Shown here: positions 37,301-44,267 of the stretch, piece after piece
How the letters are laid out: each line of letters starts with the position of its first letter
Numbering within the stretch: position 1 is the stretch's first letter
From: Acetatifactor sp.
Lineage (GTDB): Bacteria; Bacillota; Clostridia; Lachnospirales; Lachnospiraceae
NCBI GenBank assembly: GCA_024695935.1
Contig: JAILHH010000027.1
Coordinates: forward strand, 1-55,608
DNA length: 55,608 bases
Direction of reading: 5' to 3'
Program-made: the position numbers and the translations under genes
Notes under the pieces: generated by a model
Seen by the model: the letters and a program-made list of their open reading frames with translations, nothing else
Database searches by the model: none
Told to the model about the DNA's origin: nothing

Positions 37301-38104
37301 CCATGTCTGATTGATATGAAAAGTACCTGCCGGTATATAGACATCCATATCATTTGCATCAGCGTATGCGATAGCCGATGTGATGGCTGTGTAATCATCC
37401 ACGCCATCATCGGGAATTGCTCCGAAGTTTTCAACGTTAACCGAATTTGCGGGCTGGTCGATGGGATCCGCAACCTCCTCAACTTCGATAAAATCAACGC
37501 CTACTTCGGGGCCACCCTTACTCTGGATCTTTATGGTATCCCCTGCCTTTAAGGAAGTGTTTAACAAAAAGTGAACTTCATCAAAGGCAAAACAGGGCGC
37601 TCCGCCGTCATTTGTATCACTGGGATTTCCCTGGGCAAAATATTGCCACATGTAATACGAAGTCAGATCGACAGTGCGGACTTTATTTCCGTTCACATAT
37701 ACGTCAACAGAGCTGTTAAGTCCGTATCCGTCGGCAGAATCGGGTAGCGTAAATCTGAGAGTGACTCCGGCACCGGTGGTGGACATGGTCCACTGTGCAT
37801 ATGCACCGTTTCCGGGAAGTCTCACATAGGACTGCTCAGACGCCTGACTGGCGATATTCATCTCGTCCCAGTCGGTAGAAACCACTAAAGACGCGCCTCC
37901 TCCTATGGATGCCTGTGTGGAATCATACCTTGTGTAAGGTACCGTGGCACCGATTGTACCGTTTGCATTTGCTCCGGGGATGTCAAAATAATCCGCCGTC
38001 CCCGTTGCCTGTGCTCTGATCGGGCTCGTAAGCCCAAGTGGCTGCAGCATCAATCCTGCTGCCAGAGCGATAGCCATGATCTTACCAAATTGCCTTTTTT
38101 TCAT
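34340..38104 (-). CDS. Secreted GH87-like alpha-1,3-glucanase with CBM and four CARDB domains
   Basis: A 1254-residue secreted protein. A signal peptide (KIMAIALAAGLMLQPLGL, cut near residue 32) is followed by a CBM6/CBM35-like beta-sandwich (about 35-212), a right-handed beta-helix (about 220-640) opening with VENFGAIPDDGVDDYTAI, and four CARDB-type domains (about 655-770, 785-900, 975-1100 and 1130-1254), three of which carry VDDVNRLPGEVNENNN. Gly/Asn-rich linkers separate the last domains. In the helix Asp390, Asp413 and Asp414 lie in NNLADGV and NNGDDGLAMW; this Asp/+23/+24 spacing equals that of the three catalytic aspartates I recall for GH87 mycodextranases (Asp1045, 1068, 1069 in Agl-FH1). 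No cell-wall anchor is visible. Two LacI-type operators precede it. Other beta-helix families remain possible. Confidence 0.72.
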   Translation of the reverse strand: MKKRQFGKIMAIALAAGLMLQPLGLTSPIRAQATGTADYFDIPGANANGTIGATVPYTRYDSTQASIGGGASLVVSTDWDEMNIASQASEQSYVRLPGNGAYAQWTMSTTGAGVTLRFTLPDSADGYGLNSSVDVYVNGNKVRTVDLTSYYMWQYFAQGNPSDTNDGGAPCFAFDEVHFLLNTSLKAGDTIKIQSKGGPEVGVDFIEVEEVADPIDQPANSVNVENFGAIPDDGVDDYTAITSAIAYADANDMDVYIPAGTFHINQTWRLYGSNMKITGAGMWYTNIQFTNPNADSGGISGGWQTSGSLDGYCNNIEFCNMYINSNLRSRYNQQAIYKCFMDVYTDGSVIHDIWEEHFECGFWLGDYNGRMDYSDGLKIVNCRIRNNLADGVNFCQGTSNATVYNCNIRNNGDDGLAMWNNTYGNAKDEVNNVFCYNTIEFIWRAGGIAIYGGSGHHIYNNYLADMFMAAGIHLNTTFDGYKFSNNTGITFDNNILVRCGTSSDSWNEELGAVDIKQSVANVTFNNTQIYDAVHEGIRVLDNSSSGIVFNNTKIFGAGVDGQRANYSSVYHNGAAIRSGSGAERYNGLEIANVAYKGENSPYFLTGGASINASNVTIYDEGTNYVVPSYPTPNNASQGGGVIDLLDGVEGYDLQVVGLAWADETGSTLLTAGEKVSFTAAVRNTSNVNIPAGVTIGLKITVDGKGSYTNVSFKDGLNAGATVAISPAATWTAAKGGHTILAEVDFQDRLPDESNENNNSRSKNINVAIGDGSSSYTPASGGYDLIVTDVNYGKDTIATGENLTFTATVTNAGDRNIPAGTTIGVQFQVDGNTSAITWGDSYNGGLAAGSSVNITANGGTNGNTWTATDGNHTVTAWVDDVNRLPGEVNENNNTKTISISVPDGGVVFFENPDGCDNLTNLNNIYTEPSDWDPSNNQGNTGNEGGQGGTGNEGGSGNEGGNGDQGNTGNEGSSNLDYTPVSGGYDLFVTSVGTVSESVAAGEDVTFKAVVVNAGDRAIPAGTTIGVQFQVDGNTSVITWCDSYNQGLAPGAYVTLVANGGNQGNTWNATEGSHTLTAWVDDVNRLPGEVNENNNYTTGQFTVSASANTGNGGDGGNTGNSGNGSNLDYTPVSGGYDLYVTDIYYSPENIYNQNAVRFSARVVNAGDTAIPAGTTIGVQFQIDGGTAVITWCDSYDQGLNPGEYVTLTANGGNQGSTWSAVGGSHTVTAWVDDVNRLPGEVNENNNMTTRSINVNW

Positions 38105-38134
38105 GGTAACCCCTTTCTTAAACAGTTAAATTCC

Positions 38135-38148
38135 GTTTAACGATAAAC
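38135..38148. promoter_or_regulatory. LacI-type operator O1
   Basis: GTTTAACGATAAAC, one mismatch from a perfect palindrome, lies 30 bp before the glucanase start codon. The 19-bp context TTCCGTTTAACGnTAAACC is shared with O2. Just upstream, minus-strand CTTACA and TATTTA with 17 nt between may be the promoter, which O1 would block. Confidence 0.65.
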
Positions 38149-38246
38149 CTTAAATAACCCAATACAAATTGCTTGTAAGCCCATGTAATACCCCCTTCTT
38201 TACACAGGCATGTTTTTCCGCCCACAGGTCAAATATGGCGTTTTCC

Positions 38247-38260
38247 GTTTAACGTTAAAC
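38247..38260. promoter_or_regulatory. LacI-type operator O2
   Basis: GTTTAACGTTAAAC is a perfect 14-bp palindrome centred on CG, typical of LacI-family sites. It lies 112 bp from O1, a distance that allows DNA looping. No LacI gene is present in the window. Confidence 0.65.
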
Positions 38261-38399
38261 CAATCATAACATCCAAATATTCCTTTTTCAAGAGCTCGCA
38301 AATATACATAATCCACAAAAATCAAAGCATCATTTTGTCGTAAATCAATGTAAAAAGGTTTTTATTTGGATATTTGAAAGGGACATTTATTCTTCATAG

Positions 38400-38452
38400 A
38401 TAATTCTCTTCAGCCGTTTTAAGGCCCCGTTCAAGGGTTCAAAGAGAATTAT
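38400..38452. repeat. 11-bp inverted repeat
   Basis: ATAATTCTCTT (38400-38410) and AAGAGAATTAT (38442-38452) form a perfect stem around a 31-nt centre. It lies between the glucanase operators and the promoter of the small plus-strand gene. There is no T-tract, so it is not an ordinary terminator. Confidence 0.5.
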
Positions 38453-38501
38453 TTATCGAAAAGTATCGAAAATGTGTTCGGTGTTTTGGTCAATATGTCA
38501 A

Positions 38502-38530
38502 TTTACTTTCCAAACGTTTGTTCTTATAAT
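38502..38530 (+). promoter_or_regulatory. Promoter of the small plus-strand gene with internal palindrome
   Basis: TTTACT (38502-38507) and TATAAT (38525-38530) are 17 nt apart. The spacer contains the perfect palindrome CAAACGTTTG (38511-38520), whose AACGTT centre matches the glucanase operators. A repressor bound there would block RNA polymerase. Confidence 0.6.
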
Positions 38531-38603
38531 TACTTTTACCACTTGAGATGTTTATAAAGAATTTTAAGAAGCTTTGTTAAAAAGGTTCCGGAAAGGAGTC
38601 ACC

Positions 38604-38879
38604 ATGCATGCCATAATATCTCATTCGACATTTGATTATGATGCCAATTCCACCGTATCTGTCATTGTATCCTTTGACACTGACGGACACATCGCGCCGA
38701 TATACATCCGCATCGGAGAAAGCTCCTGCAAGGTCAACTCCTTTTGGATAAGCCAAAAATTCCGTAACGTACTGGACTATCATTGTAATGTCATCGATGA
38801 TGGGGTCTTAAAACCAATTCTCCTGAGTTACCACAAATCCGAAGATGTCTGGACCATCCCGAAATCTTCTCCCGCATAA
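38604..38879 (+). CDS. Small protein of unknown function (91 residues)
   Basis: I do not recognise this family. GGAAAGGAG lies five bases before the ATG at 38604, and a good promoter lies upstream, so the gene is probably real; the open frame starts at 38574. The protein begins MHAIISHSTFDYDANSTVSV and looks like a small beta-rich domain (alternating VSVIVSFDTDG, IAPIYIRIGES) followed by FRNVLDYHCNVIDDGVLKP and a C-terminal VWTIPKSS. It has no signal peptide or membrane segment. It stands alone on the plus strand between two minus-strand units, and the hairpin array at 38905-39240 follows directly, probably in the same transcript. Confidence 0.6.
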   Translation: MHAIISHSTFDYDANSTVSVIVSFDTDGHIAPIYIRIGESSCKVNSFWISQKFRNVLDYHCNVIDDGVLKPILLSYHKSEDVWTIPKSSPA

Positions 38880-38904
38880 GTGTATCGTGCCACTTCGGGA
38901 ACTC

Positions 38905-38956
38905 ACCCGGTGCAAACGATTTGCTAACCTTTTGACCCAAATCGTTCACTCCGGGT
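38905..38956. other. Hairpin preceding the tandem array
   Basis: ACCCGG/CCGGGT (38905-38910, 38951-38956) encloses a 4 x 4 internal loop and a 9-bp stem AACGATTTG/CAAATCGTT (38915-38923, 38938-38946) with a 14-nt loop. It starts 25 bp after the small gene and may belong to the same structured region as the array. Confidence 0.55.
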
Positions 38957-39007
38957 AAGTCCCCTTACTCTTTTCCTGCTTTAGGCACTTGACCTTCAAT
39001 AACGTAA

Positions 39008-39240
39008 GTGCTGCGCTCGGTTGGTTATTTTCGTTCCTAAGTTTACGAAAATGACTGACCGAGTGGAGGCACGGACTATCCAAAGTGTAAGTGCCACGGC
39101 CTGAGTGGCTGTTTTCGTTCCTAAGCTTACGAAAATGACTGACCGAGTGGAGGCACGAACTATCCAAAGTGTAAGTGCCGCGGCCTGAGTGGCTGTTTTC
39201 GTTCCTAAGTTTACGAAAACGGCTGCTCAGGTCATGGCAC
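39008..39240 (+). repeat. Array of long hairpins built on an 84-bp tandem duplication
   Basis: Three units each have a left arm, a 10-nt loop (TCCTAAGTTT or TCCTAAGCTT) and a right arm: 39008-39072, 39091-39156 and 39175-39240, with 18-nt spacers. Segments 39045-39128 and 39129-39212 are direct repeats of 84 bp with only three differences by eye. Unit 1 folds into a stem of about 26 pairs and unit 3 into one of about 27 pairs, each containing about five G-T positions that are G-U only on the plus-strand RNA. Unit 2 is a hybrid (left arm of type B, right arm of type A). No coding role is likely. Confidence 0.75.
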
Positions 39241-39283
39241 GACCCTTCGAAAATGTAAACACCCGGCACTCACCACTTAAAAA

Positions 39284-39308
39284 GCCCTCCGGCAAAAGGC
39301 CGGAGGGC
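39284..39308 (-). terminator. Terminator of the first chemoreceptor gene
   Basis: A 10-bp stem GCCCTCCGGC/GCCGGAGGGC with a 5-nt loop, followed on the minus strand by TTTTTTAAG. On the plus strand it could also stop RNA from the hairpin array, but without a good T-tract. Confidence 0.88.
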
Positions 39309-39342
39309 GAAAGATTTACATATGGTACAGATCGAAGTTTGA

Positions 39343-41085
39343 TTAAAGCTTGTACTTTGCGACCTGATTCTTTAAGGTGGCAGCCTGATCCTTGACCGCG
39401 GTGCTTCCGTCTGCGATCTCCTGGATCATTGCAAGAACCTCCTGAATAGCGGCATTGGTTTCCTCTGTGGAAGCTGCATTCTCCTGAGCTGAAGCTGACA
39501 GATTGCTCATAGCCTCGGTAACATTCTTGCAGTTCTTTGCCATAGCCTTACTGATATCGCCAAGACCCCTGATCTCATCATCGATGATATCAAGACTGTT
39601 TGTAATGGAAGTGTATGTGCTCTGAGTTTCCTCAACACCCTTAACCTGCTTGTCAACAGCATCCTTAACATTTTCACTCATGCTGGTAGCGATATCCACA
39701 TTCGCCTGAAGTTCGCGAAGCATTTCATTGATCTCGTTAACCGAACTTGCAGACTCATCGGAAAGCTTTCTGATCTCTTCTGCAACAACCGCAAATCCAC
39801 GTCCCATCTCGCCTGCTCTTGCAGCCTCGATGGATGCGTTAAGTGACAAAAGGCTTGTCTGTGAAGCAATGCTCTCGATCATGCTGGAAGCATCGCCGAT
39901 CTTTATGGTTGACTCTCTGATCTTTGAAATACTGTCAAAGATCTGATTAAAAGCTTTTTCGTTCTCCATGGTGACATCATAAAGATCTCCCACAACCTTG
40001 CTGCCTTCCTTGCTGGCATCTGAGATCTGAACACTGGCATCTCCAAGCCTTGTGCTGGTCTCCTCGTTTCTGGTGATGACACCTCGAAGCTCTTCCACTT
40101 CATTTGCAACGCTCTCAACATCGGCAGCCTGGTCTCCGGCGGTAATGGCAATACCGTTTATTGCCTCAGTGATATCATTTATATCCTTTGCGATGGTCTC
40201 GGATTTTGTATGAACCTCAGTTGAAACCTTGTCAAGATCCTCTGTGGATGCGCTGAGAGCCGTCATGATCTGTCTCATTGCCTCACGGAGCTTGTTGAAT
40301 GCTCTCTTCAACAGACCGATCTCATCCTTTGAATTGATCTTCATCTCGTCAACTGTCAGGTCATTACTTGAAAGTGTTGCCAGATTTGCAGTGACAACCT
40401 GAACAGGTTTTACAAATACACAGATCATGAAAACACCTATAAAGATAACCACCAAGAGGCATATCGCAAGACCTATGGTCATAACGTTTGTAAGCTGTGT
40501 GGACACATTTCTGATATCCTTCAGGTCCTTCTGCATGTTCATCTGCATGCCTTTTGCATTCTGTTCCATGTTGAATACAAGTGTATCAACCTTTTCTTTA
40601 ATGCCACCCTTATCATTCAAAAGCTTGTATCCGTTGTTTCCATCACCTTTTCCGTACAGGGCAACCATCTCACAGTAAAGATTATACAGTTCCTCATAAC
40701 TCGTATACACATCATCCCACTGGGAAGCAAACACCGGATCCATAGCCTTTGCAGCTTCGATACATACATAGACATCATCTTTTATCGCTGCTGCCGCAGT
40801 GTAATCAGTTTCTCTGTTAAGCGCCATTTGGTCAAAAGCATCCGATGTTCGTATCACATCGTATTTCAAGTCTTCTGCGATGATGAGCATCTCTGCTGTG
40901 ACATTCTGTAAAATATCAATATCCCTGTTAATCCTGTTCATACTTATGGCCGCACCTATTGTGGTGATTGCCATTATGATAACAACGATTACGATCGGGA
41001 AAAGCACCTTGAGATACAGTCCGTTTATGGCCTTTACCTTCGTGAAATTCTCCAGATCAACCTTTTTTTTCACCTTTGTTTTCAT
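39343..41085 (-). CDS. Methyl-accepting chemotaxis protein 1
   Basis: A 580-residue membrane chemoreceptor. A short cytoplasmic start is followed by TM1 (VLFPIVIVVIIMAITTIGA, about 28-50), an extracellular helical sensor of about 140 residues (four-helix-bundle type), TM2 (LAICLLVVIFIGVFMICVFV, about 205-225), a HAMP domain (about 225-280) and the signalling hairpin with [20 protein letters not shown] and [14 protein letters not shown]. There is no C-terminal receptor-tether pentapeptide. The ligand is unknown. It is a single gene with its own promoter and terminator. Confidence 0.95.
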   Translation of the reverse strand: MKTKVKKKVDLENFTKVKAINGLYLKVLFPIVIVVIIMAITTIGAAISMNRINRDIDILQNVTAEMLIIAEDLKYDVIRTSDAFDQMALNRETDYTAAAAIKDDVYVCIEAAKAMDPVFASQWDDVYTSYEELYNLYCEMVALYGKGDGNNGYKLLNDKGGIKEKVDTLVFNMEQNAKGMQMNMQKDLKDIRNVSTQLTNVMTIGLAICLLVVIFIGVFMICVFVKPVQVVTANLATLSSNDLTVDEMKINSKDEIGLLKRAFNKLREAMRQIMTALSASTEDLDKVSTEVHTKSETIAKDINDITEAINGIAITAGDQAADVESVANEVEELRGVITRNEETSTRLGDASVQISDASKEGSKVVGDLYDVTMENEKAFNQIFDSISKIRESTIKIGDASSMIESIASQTSLLSLNASIEAARAGEMGRGFAVVAEEIRKLSDESASSVNEINEMLRELQANVDIATSMSENVKDAVDKQVKGVEETQSTYTSITNSLDIIDDEIRGLGDISKAMAKNCKNVTEAMSNLSASAQENAASTEETNAAIQEVLAMIQEIADGSTAVKDQAATLKNQVAKYKL

Positions 41086-41135
41086 GTAGTAGTCCTCCTT
41101 GCAAGTAAATCAAAATTTACTACGAATTTATACTG

Positions 41136-41165
41136 ATTATATTACAATTTTGTTAGATTCGTCAA
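41136..41165 (-). promoter_or_regulatory. Sigma-A promoter of chemoreceptor 1
   Basis: TTGACG (41160-41165) and TATAAT (41136-41141) on the minus strand are 18 nt apart. No sigma-28 box is seen, so this receptor seems to be expressed apart from late flagellar genes. Confidence 0.7.
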
Positions 41166-41202
41166 ATTATTTAGACACTTTTTTCAGATTTTTGGTAAAA
41201 AT

Positions 41203-41232
41203 ATAGGGCGCAAATAAAAATTTGCGCCCTAT
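41203..41232 (-). terminator. Terminator after murD
   Basis: A 12-bp stem ATAGGGCGCAAA/TTTGCGCCCTAT with a 6-nt loop, followed on the minus strand by ATTTTTACC. It lies 88 bp after the murD stop. Confidence 0.85.
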
Positions 41233-41319
41233 TGCAACAATTTCTTTTTTCAGTTAAAGAATTAATCTTATTTGGTAAAGTACACGGGGTGAAAAAGCAG
41301 TGCGTACGTCGCGTTTTAA

Positions 41320-42513
41320 TTACAATCCGGCATATCCTTTGAACATATCGCCTCTTTGCTCGAAGTTTTTAAAATAACCGTAGGAAGCTGAAGCCGGAGA
41401 AAGGACCACTGCCTGTCCGGGCTTAGCCCATTTCTTTGCAAGCTCCACAGCATCCTTTAACTCGGGAGCATAGGCACAGTTCATTATATCCTTTACTTCC
41501 TCATATATCCTCTTTCCGGAATCATATGAGAATATATAATTTATTCCGTCGTCCTCTGTATCTCTGATGAATTTCACAAGTTCATCGTAATTGATGCCTC
41601 GATCCATACCGCCTACCAGCACACATCCCACATTCTCAATGCCTTTTACCGCTCCGATGGTGGCACCGGGGATAGTGGAGATGGAATCGTCATAGAATCT
41701 GACTCCGTCAACTTCTCCCAAAAACTGTAATCTGTGGGGAAGGGCGGTAAATTCCGCAATGGCATCCCTTACTTTTTGAGGGTCGCATCCGTAAACCGAT
41801 GTTGCGATATCATATACGAACTGGGCATTATATCTGTTGTGCTCGCCCAAGAGTTTCATTTCAAAATAGTGAGGGTCGGAGTAATTGATCACATGGACCT
41901 TCGCTTTTGTAGCGATCTCAGGCACATTGTCACCCTTGAAGAAAAAGTCCTCTTCGCTCTGATAGGCTGTAACATGACTTTTTGCCTCAAAGTATTTATC
42001 CATGGTCTTGTAATAGTCGAGGTGTTCCTCATACAGATTAAGGAAAACCGCTACATGAGGAGAAACCTTGGTATGTTTTAACTGGTGGCAGCTCATCTCG
42101 AAAACTACGATGGTATCGTCGTCTATCTCCTCATAATAGTCCAGACAGGGCTCTCCGATATTTCCGAGAAGAACCACATGTTTGCCTGAACATTTGTCAA
42201 GCACATGGAATAAAAGTGAAGATGTGGTGCTCTTTCCTTTGGTACCGGTGATACCTACGGTCTTGTCCCTAAAGGATTCCAAAAAGAGTTCAGTCTGAGA
42301 GGTAAATTTGGGATCGTCTCCCTCCATGATGATTCCCGGACTTTTGATGATAAGATCATAATCGTCCTCGTTAAACTCATCTCTTTTTCCTTCGAAGACA
42401 GTAACAGCCGCATCCCTGCAATGCCTTGCCAGAAAATGCTTTGTGGACTGTCCCTCGCGTCCGTAACCCCAGATCAGAATTCTTTTTTTGTTAAGCTCTT
42501 CAAAATTAATCAT
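41320..42513 (-). CDS. murD: UDP-N-acetylmuramoylalanine--D-glutamate ligase
   Basis: Cytoplasmic Mur ligase that adds D-glutamate to the peptidoglycan precursor. The 397-residue protein has the Rossmann-type N-terminal start RILIWGYGREGQST, the ATP loop GITGTKGKSTTSS (about 89-101), the LLGNIGEPCLDY segment, NLYEEHLDYYKT and the C-terminal VLLSPASASYG-type block (here AVVLSPASASYGYFKNFEQRG, split: VVLSPASASYGYF). It is shorter than the ~450 residues typical of MurD, mainly in the N-terminal domain, and stands outside a division/cell-wall cluster. A second, canonical murD may exist elsewhere in the genome; this one could be a specialised Mur ligase. Confidence 0.82.
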   Translation of the reverse strand: MINFEELNKKRILIWGYGREGQSTKHFLARHCRDAAVTVFEGKRDEFNEDDYDLIIKSPGIIMEGDDPKFTSQTELFLESFRDKTVGITGTKGKSTTSSLLFHVLDKCSGKHVVLLGNIGEPCLDYYEEIDDDTIVVFEMSCHQLKHTKVSPHVAVFLNLYEEHLDYYKTMDKYFEAKSHVTAYQSEEDFFFKGDNVPEIATKAKVHVINYSDPHYFEMKLLGEHNRYNAQFVYDIATSVYGCDPQKVRDAIAEFTALPHRLQFLGEVDGVRFYDDSISTIPGATIGAVKGIENVGCVLVGGMDRGINYDELVKFIRDTEDDGINYIFSYDSGKRIYEEVKDIMNCAYAPELKDAVELAKKWAKPGQAVVLSPASASYGYFKNFEQRGDMFKGYAGL

Positions 42514-42636
42514 GCCCCATACATCCTTTCAATTTGTTGTGAAGGTTATCCTGTACGCCACTCTCCTTATATGATTTGACGCCTCACCTCCCGGATATGC
42601 TTAAAAAAAGCATCAAACAAACTTAAAGTTTTATGA

Positions 42637-44115
42637 CTATAAATATTTTTTCTTTGCGTTTAAAACCGGCTCGCTTGTAAGATTTACGCCGAGTTTCTTG
42701 AATGTCTTTATATCTACTTCTGACAAGAGCACCGAAGTGTGAACCTGGCATCCCTTGAGCTTCGGAAGCTGTTCAAGAGCGATCCTTGCATTTTCGTCAT
42801 CATTTACACACATGGAGAGGGCGATGAGCACCTCGTCGGTGTGAAGCCTGGGATTGGCACTTCCAAGATATTCTGTCTTTAATTTCTGGATGGGCTCCAG
42901 TGCCTCATGGGAGATAATATGTATCTCGTGCTTGATGCCGCCCAGATATTTAAGGGCATTTACAAGCAGTGCCGCGCTGGCTCCGAGAAGGTCTGAAGTC
43001 TTTGAAGTGATGATGGTACCGTCCTCAAGTTCGATGGCAGCTGAGTCCGTTCCGCTCTCCTGTGCTCTCTTTTTGCAGGCAACGGTAACTTTTCTGTCAT
43101 CCGTTGTGACTTTGGCCTGCTTCATCAAAAGCTCGATTTTGTATGCCTCAGTCTCATTTGCCTTGCCAAGCACAAGTCTGTCGATGGCTGAATAATAACG
43201 GCGGATTATCTCCTGCATGGATGCCTCACAACACGCCTCATCATCCACGATACAGTTTCCTGCCATATTTACACCCATGTCTGTAGGTGATTTATAAGGA
43301 TTTTCTCCGTAGATTCCCTCAAAAATAGCATTGAGGACGGGGAAGATCTCGATATCTCTGTTGTAATTGACCGTAGTCACACCGTAAGCTTCAAGGTGGA
43401 AGGGATCGATCATGTTCACGTCGTTAAGATCCGCCGTTGCAGCCTCATAAGCCAGATTCACGGGATGTTTTAATGGAATATTCCAGATGGGGAAGGTCTC
43501 ATATTTTGCATATCCTGCCTTGATACCTCTCTTGTTCTCATGATAAAGCTGTGAGAGACAGGTGGCCATCTTTCCGCTTCCGGGTCCGGGTGCGGTTACC
43601 ACCACAAGGGGTCTTGTAGTCTCGATATAATCGTTCTTGCCATATCCCTCATCGCTGACGATAAGGGGAACGTTTGAGGGATATCCCTCGATATTGTAAT
43701 GAATATAGACTTTGATATTCTTCTTTTCAAGCTTTGCCTTGAAAGCATCGGCGCCGGGCTGTCCCGAATAATGGGTCACAACCACACTGCCTACGTATAA
43801 TCCTCTTGATTCAAACTCGCTCTTAAGTCTTAAAACGTCCTCATCATAGGTGATTCCGAGGTCACCTCTCATCTTGTTGCGCACGATATCAAGAGCGCTG
43901 ATAACTATGACTATCTCAGCCTTGTCTGCCAGTTTCATAAGCATTCTGAGCTTTGAGTCGGGTTGGAAGCCCGGAAGCACTCTGGAGGCGTGATAATCGT
44001 CAAAAAGCTTGCCGCCAAATTCCAGATAAAGCTTGTCGCCAAACTTGCCGATCCTCTCCATGATATGCTCTGATTGCATCTTTAAATATTTTTCGTTGTC
44101 AAATCCGATTCTCAT
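42637..44115 (-). CDS. DUF1846 family protein
   Basis: A 492-residue protein of the DUF1846 family, widespread in Firmicutes and of unsettled function. It starts MRIGFDNEKYLKMQSEHI and has a P-loop-like VVTAPGPGSGKMATCLSQLY (about 175-194) followed by a conserved GYAKYETFPIWNIPLKHPVN, features I associate with this family. Structures of members suggest a nucleotide-binding enzyme-like fold. AAGGA precedes the ATG. It lies on its own between murD and the metF terminator. Confidence 0.85.
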   Translation of the reverse strand: MRIGFDNEKYLKMQSEHIMERIGKFGDKLYLEFGGKLFDDYHASRVLPGFQPDSKLRMLMKLADKAEIVIVISALDIVRNKMRGDLGITYDEDVLRLKSEFESRGLYVGSVVVTHYSGQPGADAFKAKLEKKNIKVYIHYNIEGYPSNVPLIVSDEGYGKNDYIETTRPLVVVTAPGPGSGKMATCLSQLYHENKRGIKAGYAKYETFPIWNIPLKHPVNLAYEAATADLNDVNMIDPFHLEAYGVTTVNYNRDIEIFPVLNAIFEGIYGENPYKSPTDMGVNMAGNCIVDDEACCEASMQEIIRRYYSAIDRLVLGKANETEAYKIELLMKQAKVTTDDRKVTVACKKRAQESGTDSAAIELEDGTIITSKTSDLLGASAALLVNALKYLGGIKHEIHIISHEALEPIQKLKTEYLGSANPRLHTDEVLIALSMCVNDDENARIALEQLPKLKGCQVHTSVLLSEVDIKTFKKLGVNLTSEPVLNAKKKYL

Positions 44116-44224
44116 ATTTTTCCTTGTCCGTTTTTCTAATGATTTACACTTACATTATATATCTGAATCACTCCCAAATTCAACCCCGACAAAGCATTGG
44201 CACAGTTTATTCCATACATAAAAA

Positions 44225-44251
44225 AAGTGGAAGAAATTTATTCTTCCACTT
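44225..44251 (-). terminator. Terminator after metF
   Basis: An 11-bp stem AAGTGGAAGAA/TTCTTCCACTT with a 5-nt loop, followed on the minus strand by seven T residues in total. It ends the xpaC-metF transcript. Confidence 0.9.
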
Positions 44252-44267
44252 GAAAAAATCTGAAATT

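Noticed and set aside
39008-39240. Possible CRISPR array
   Set aside because: The period is 84 bp and the whole unit repeats, including the would-be spacers; there are no unique spacers and no cas genes.
38946-39269. 107-codon minus-strand frame with repeated FRKLRNENS-type segments
   Set aside because: The repeated peptide is only the translation of the tandem hairpin array; there is no ribosome-binding site and the frame follows the repeat period.
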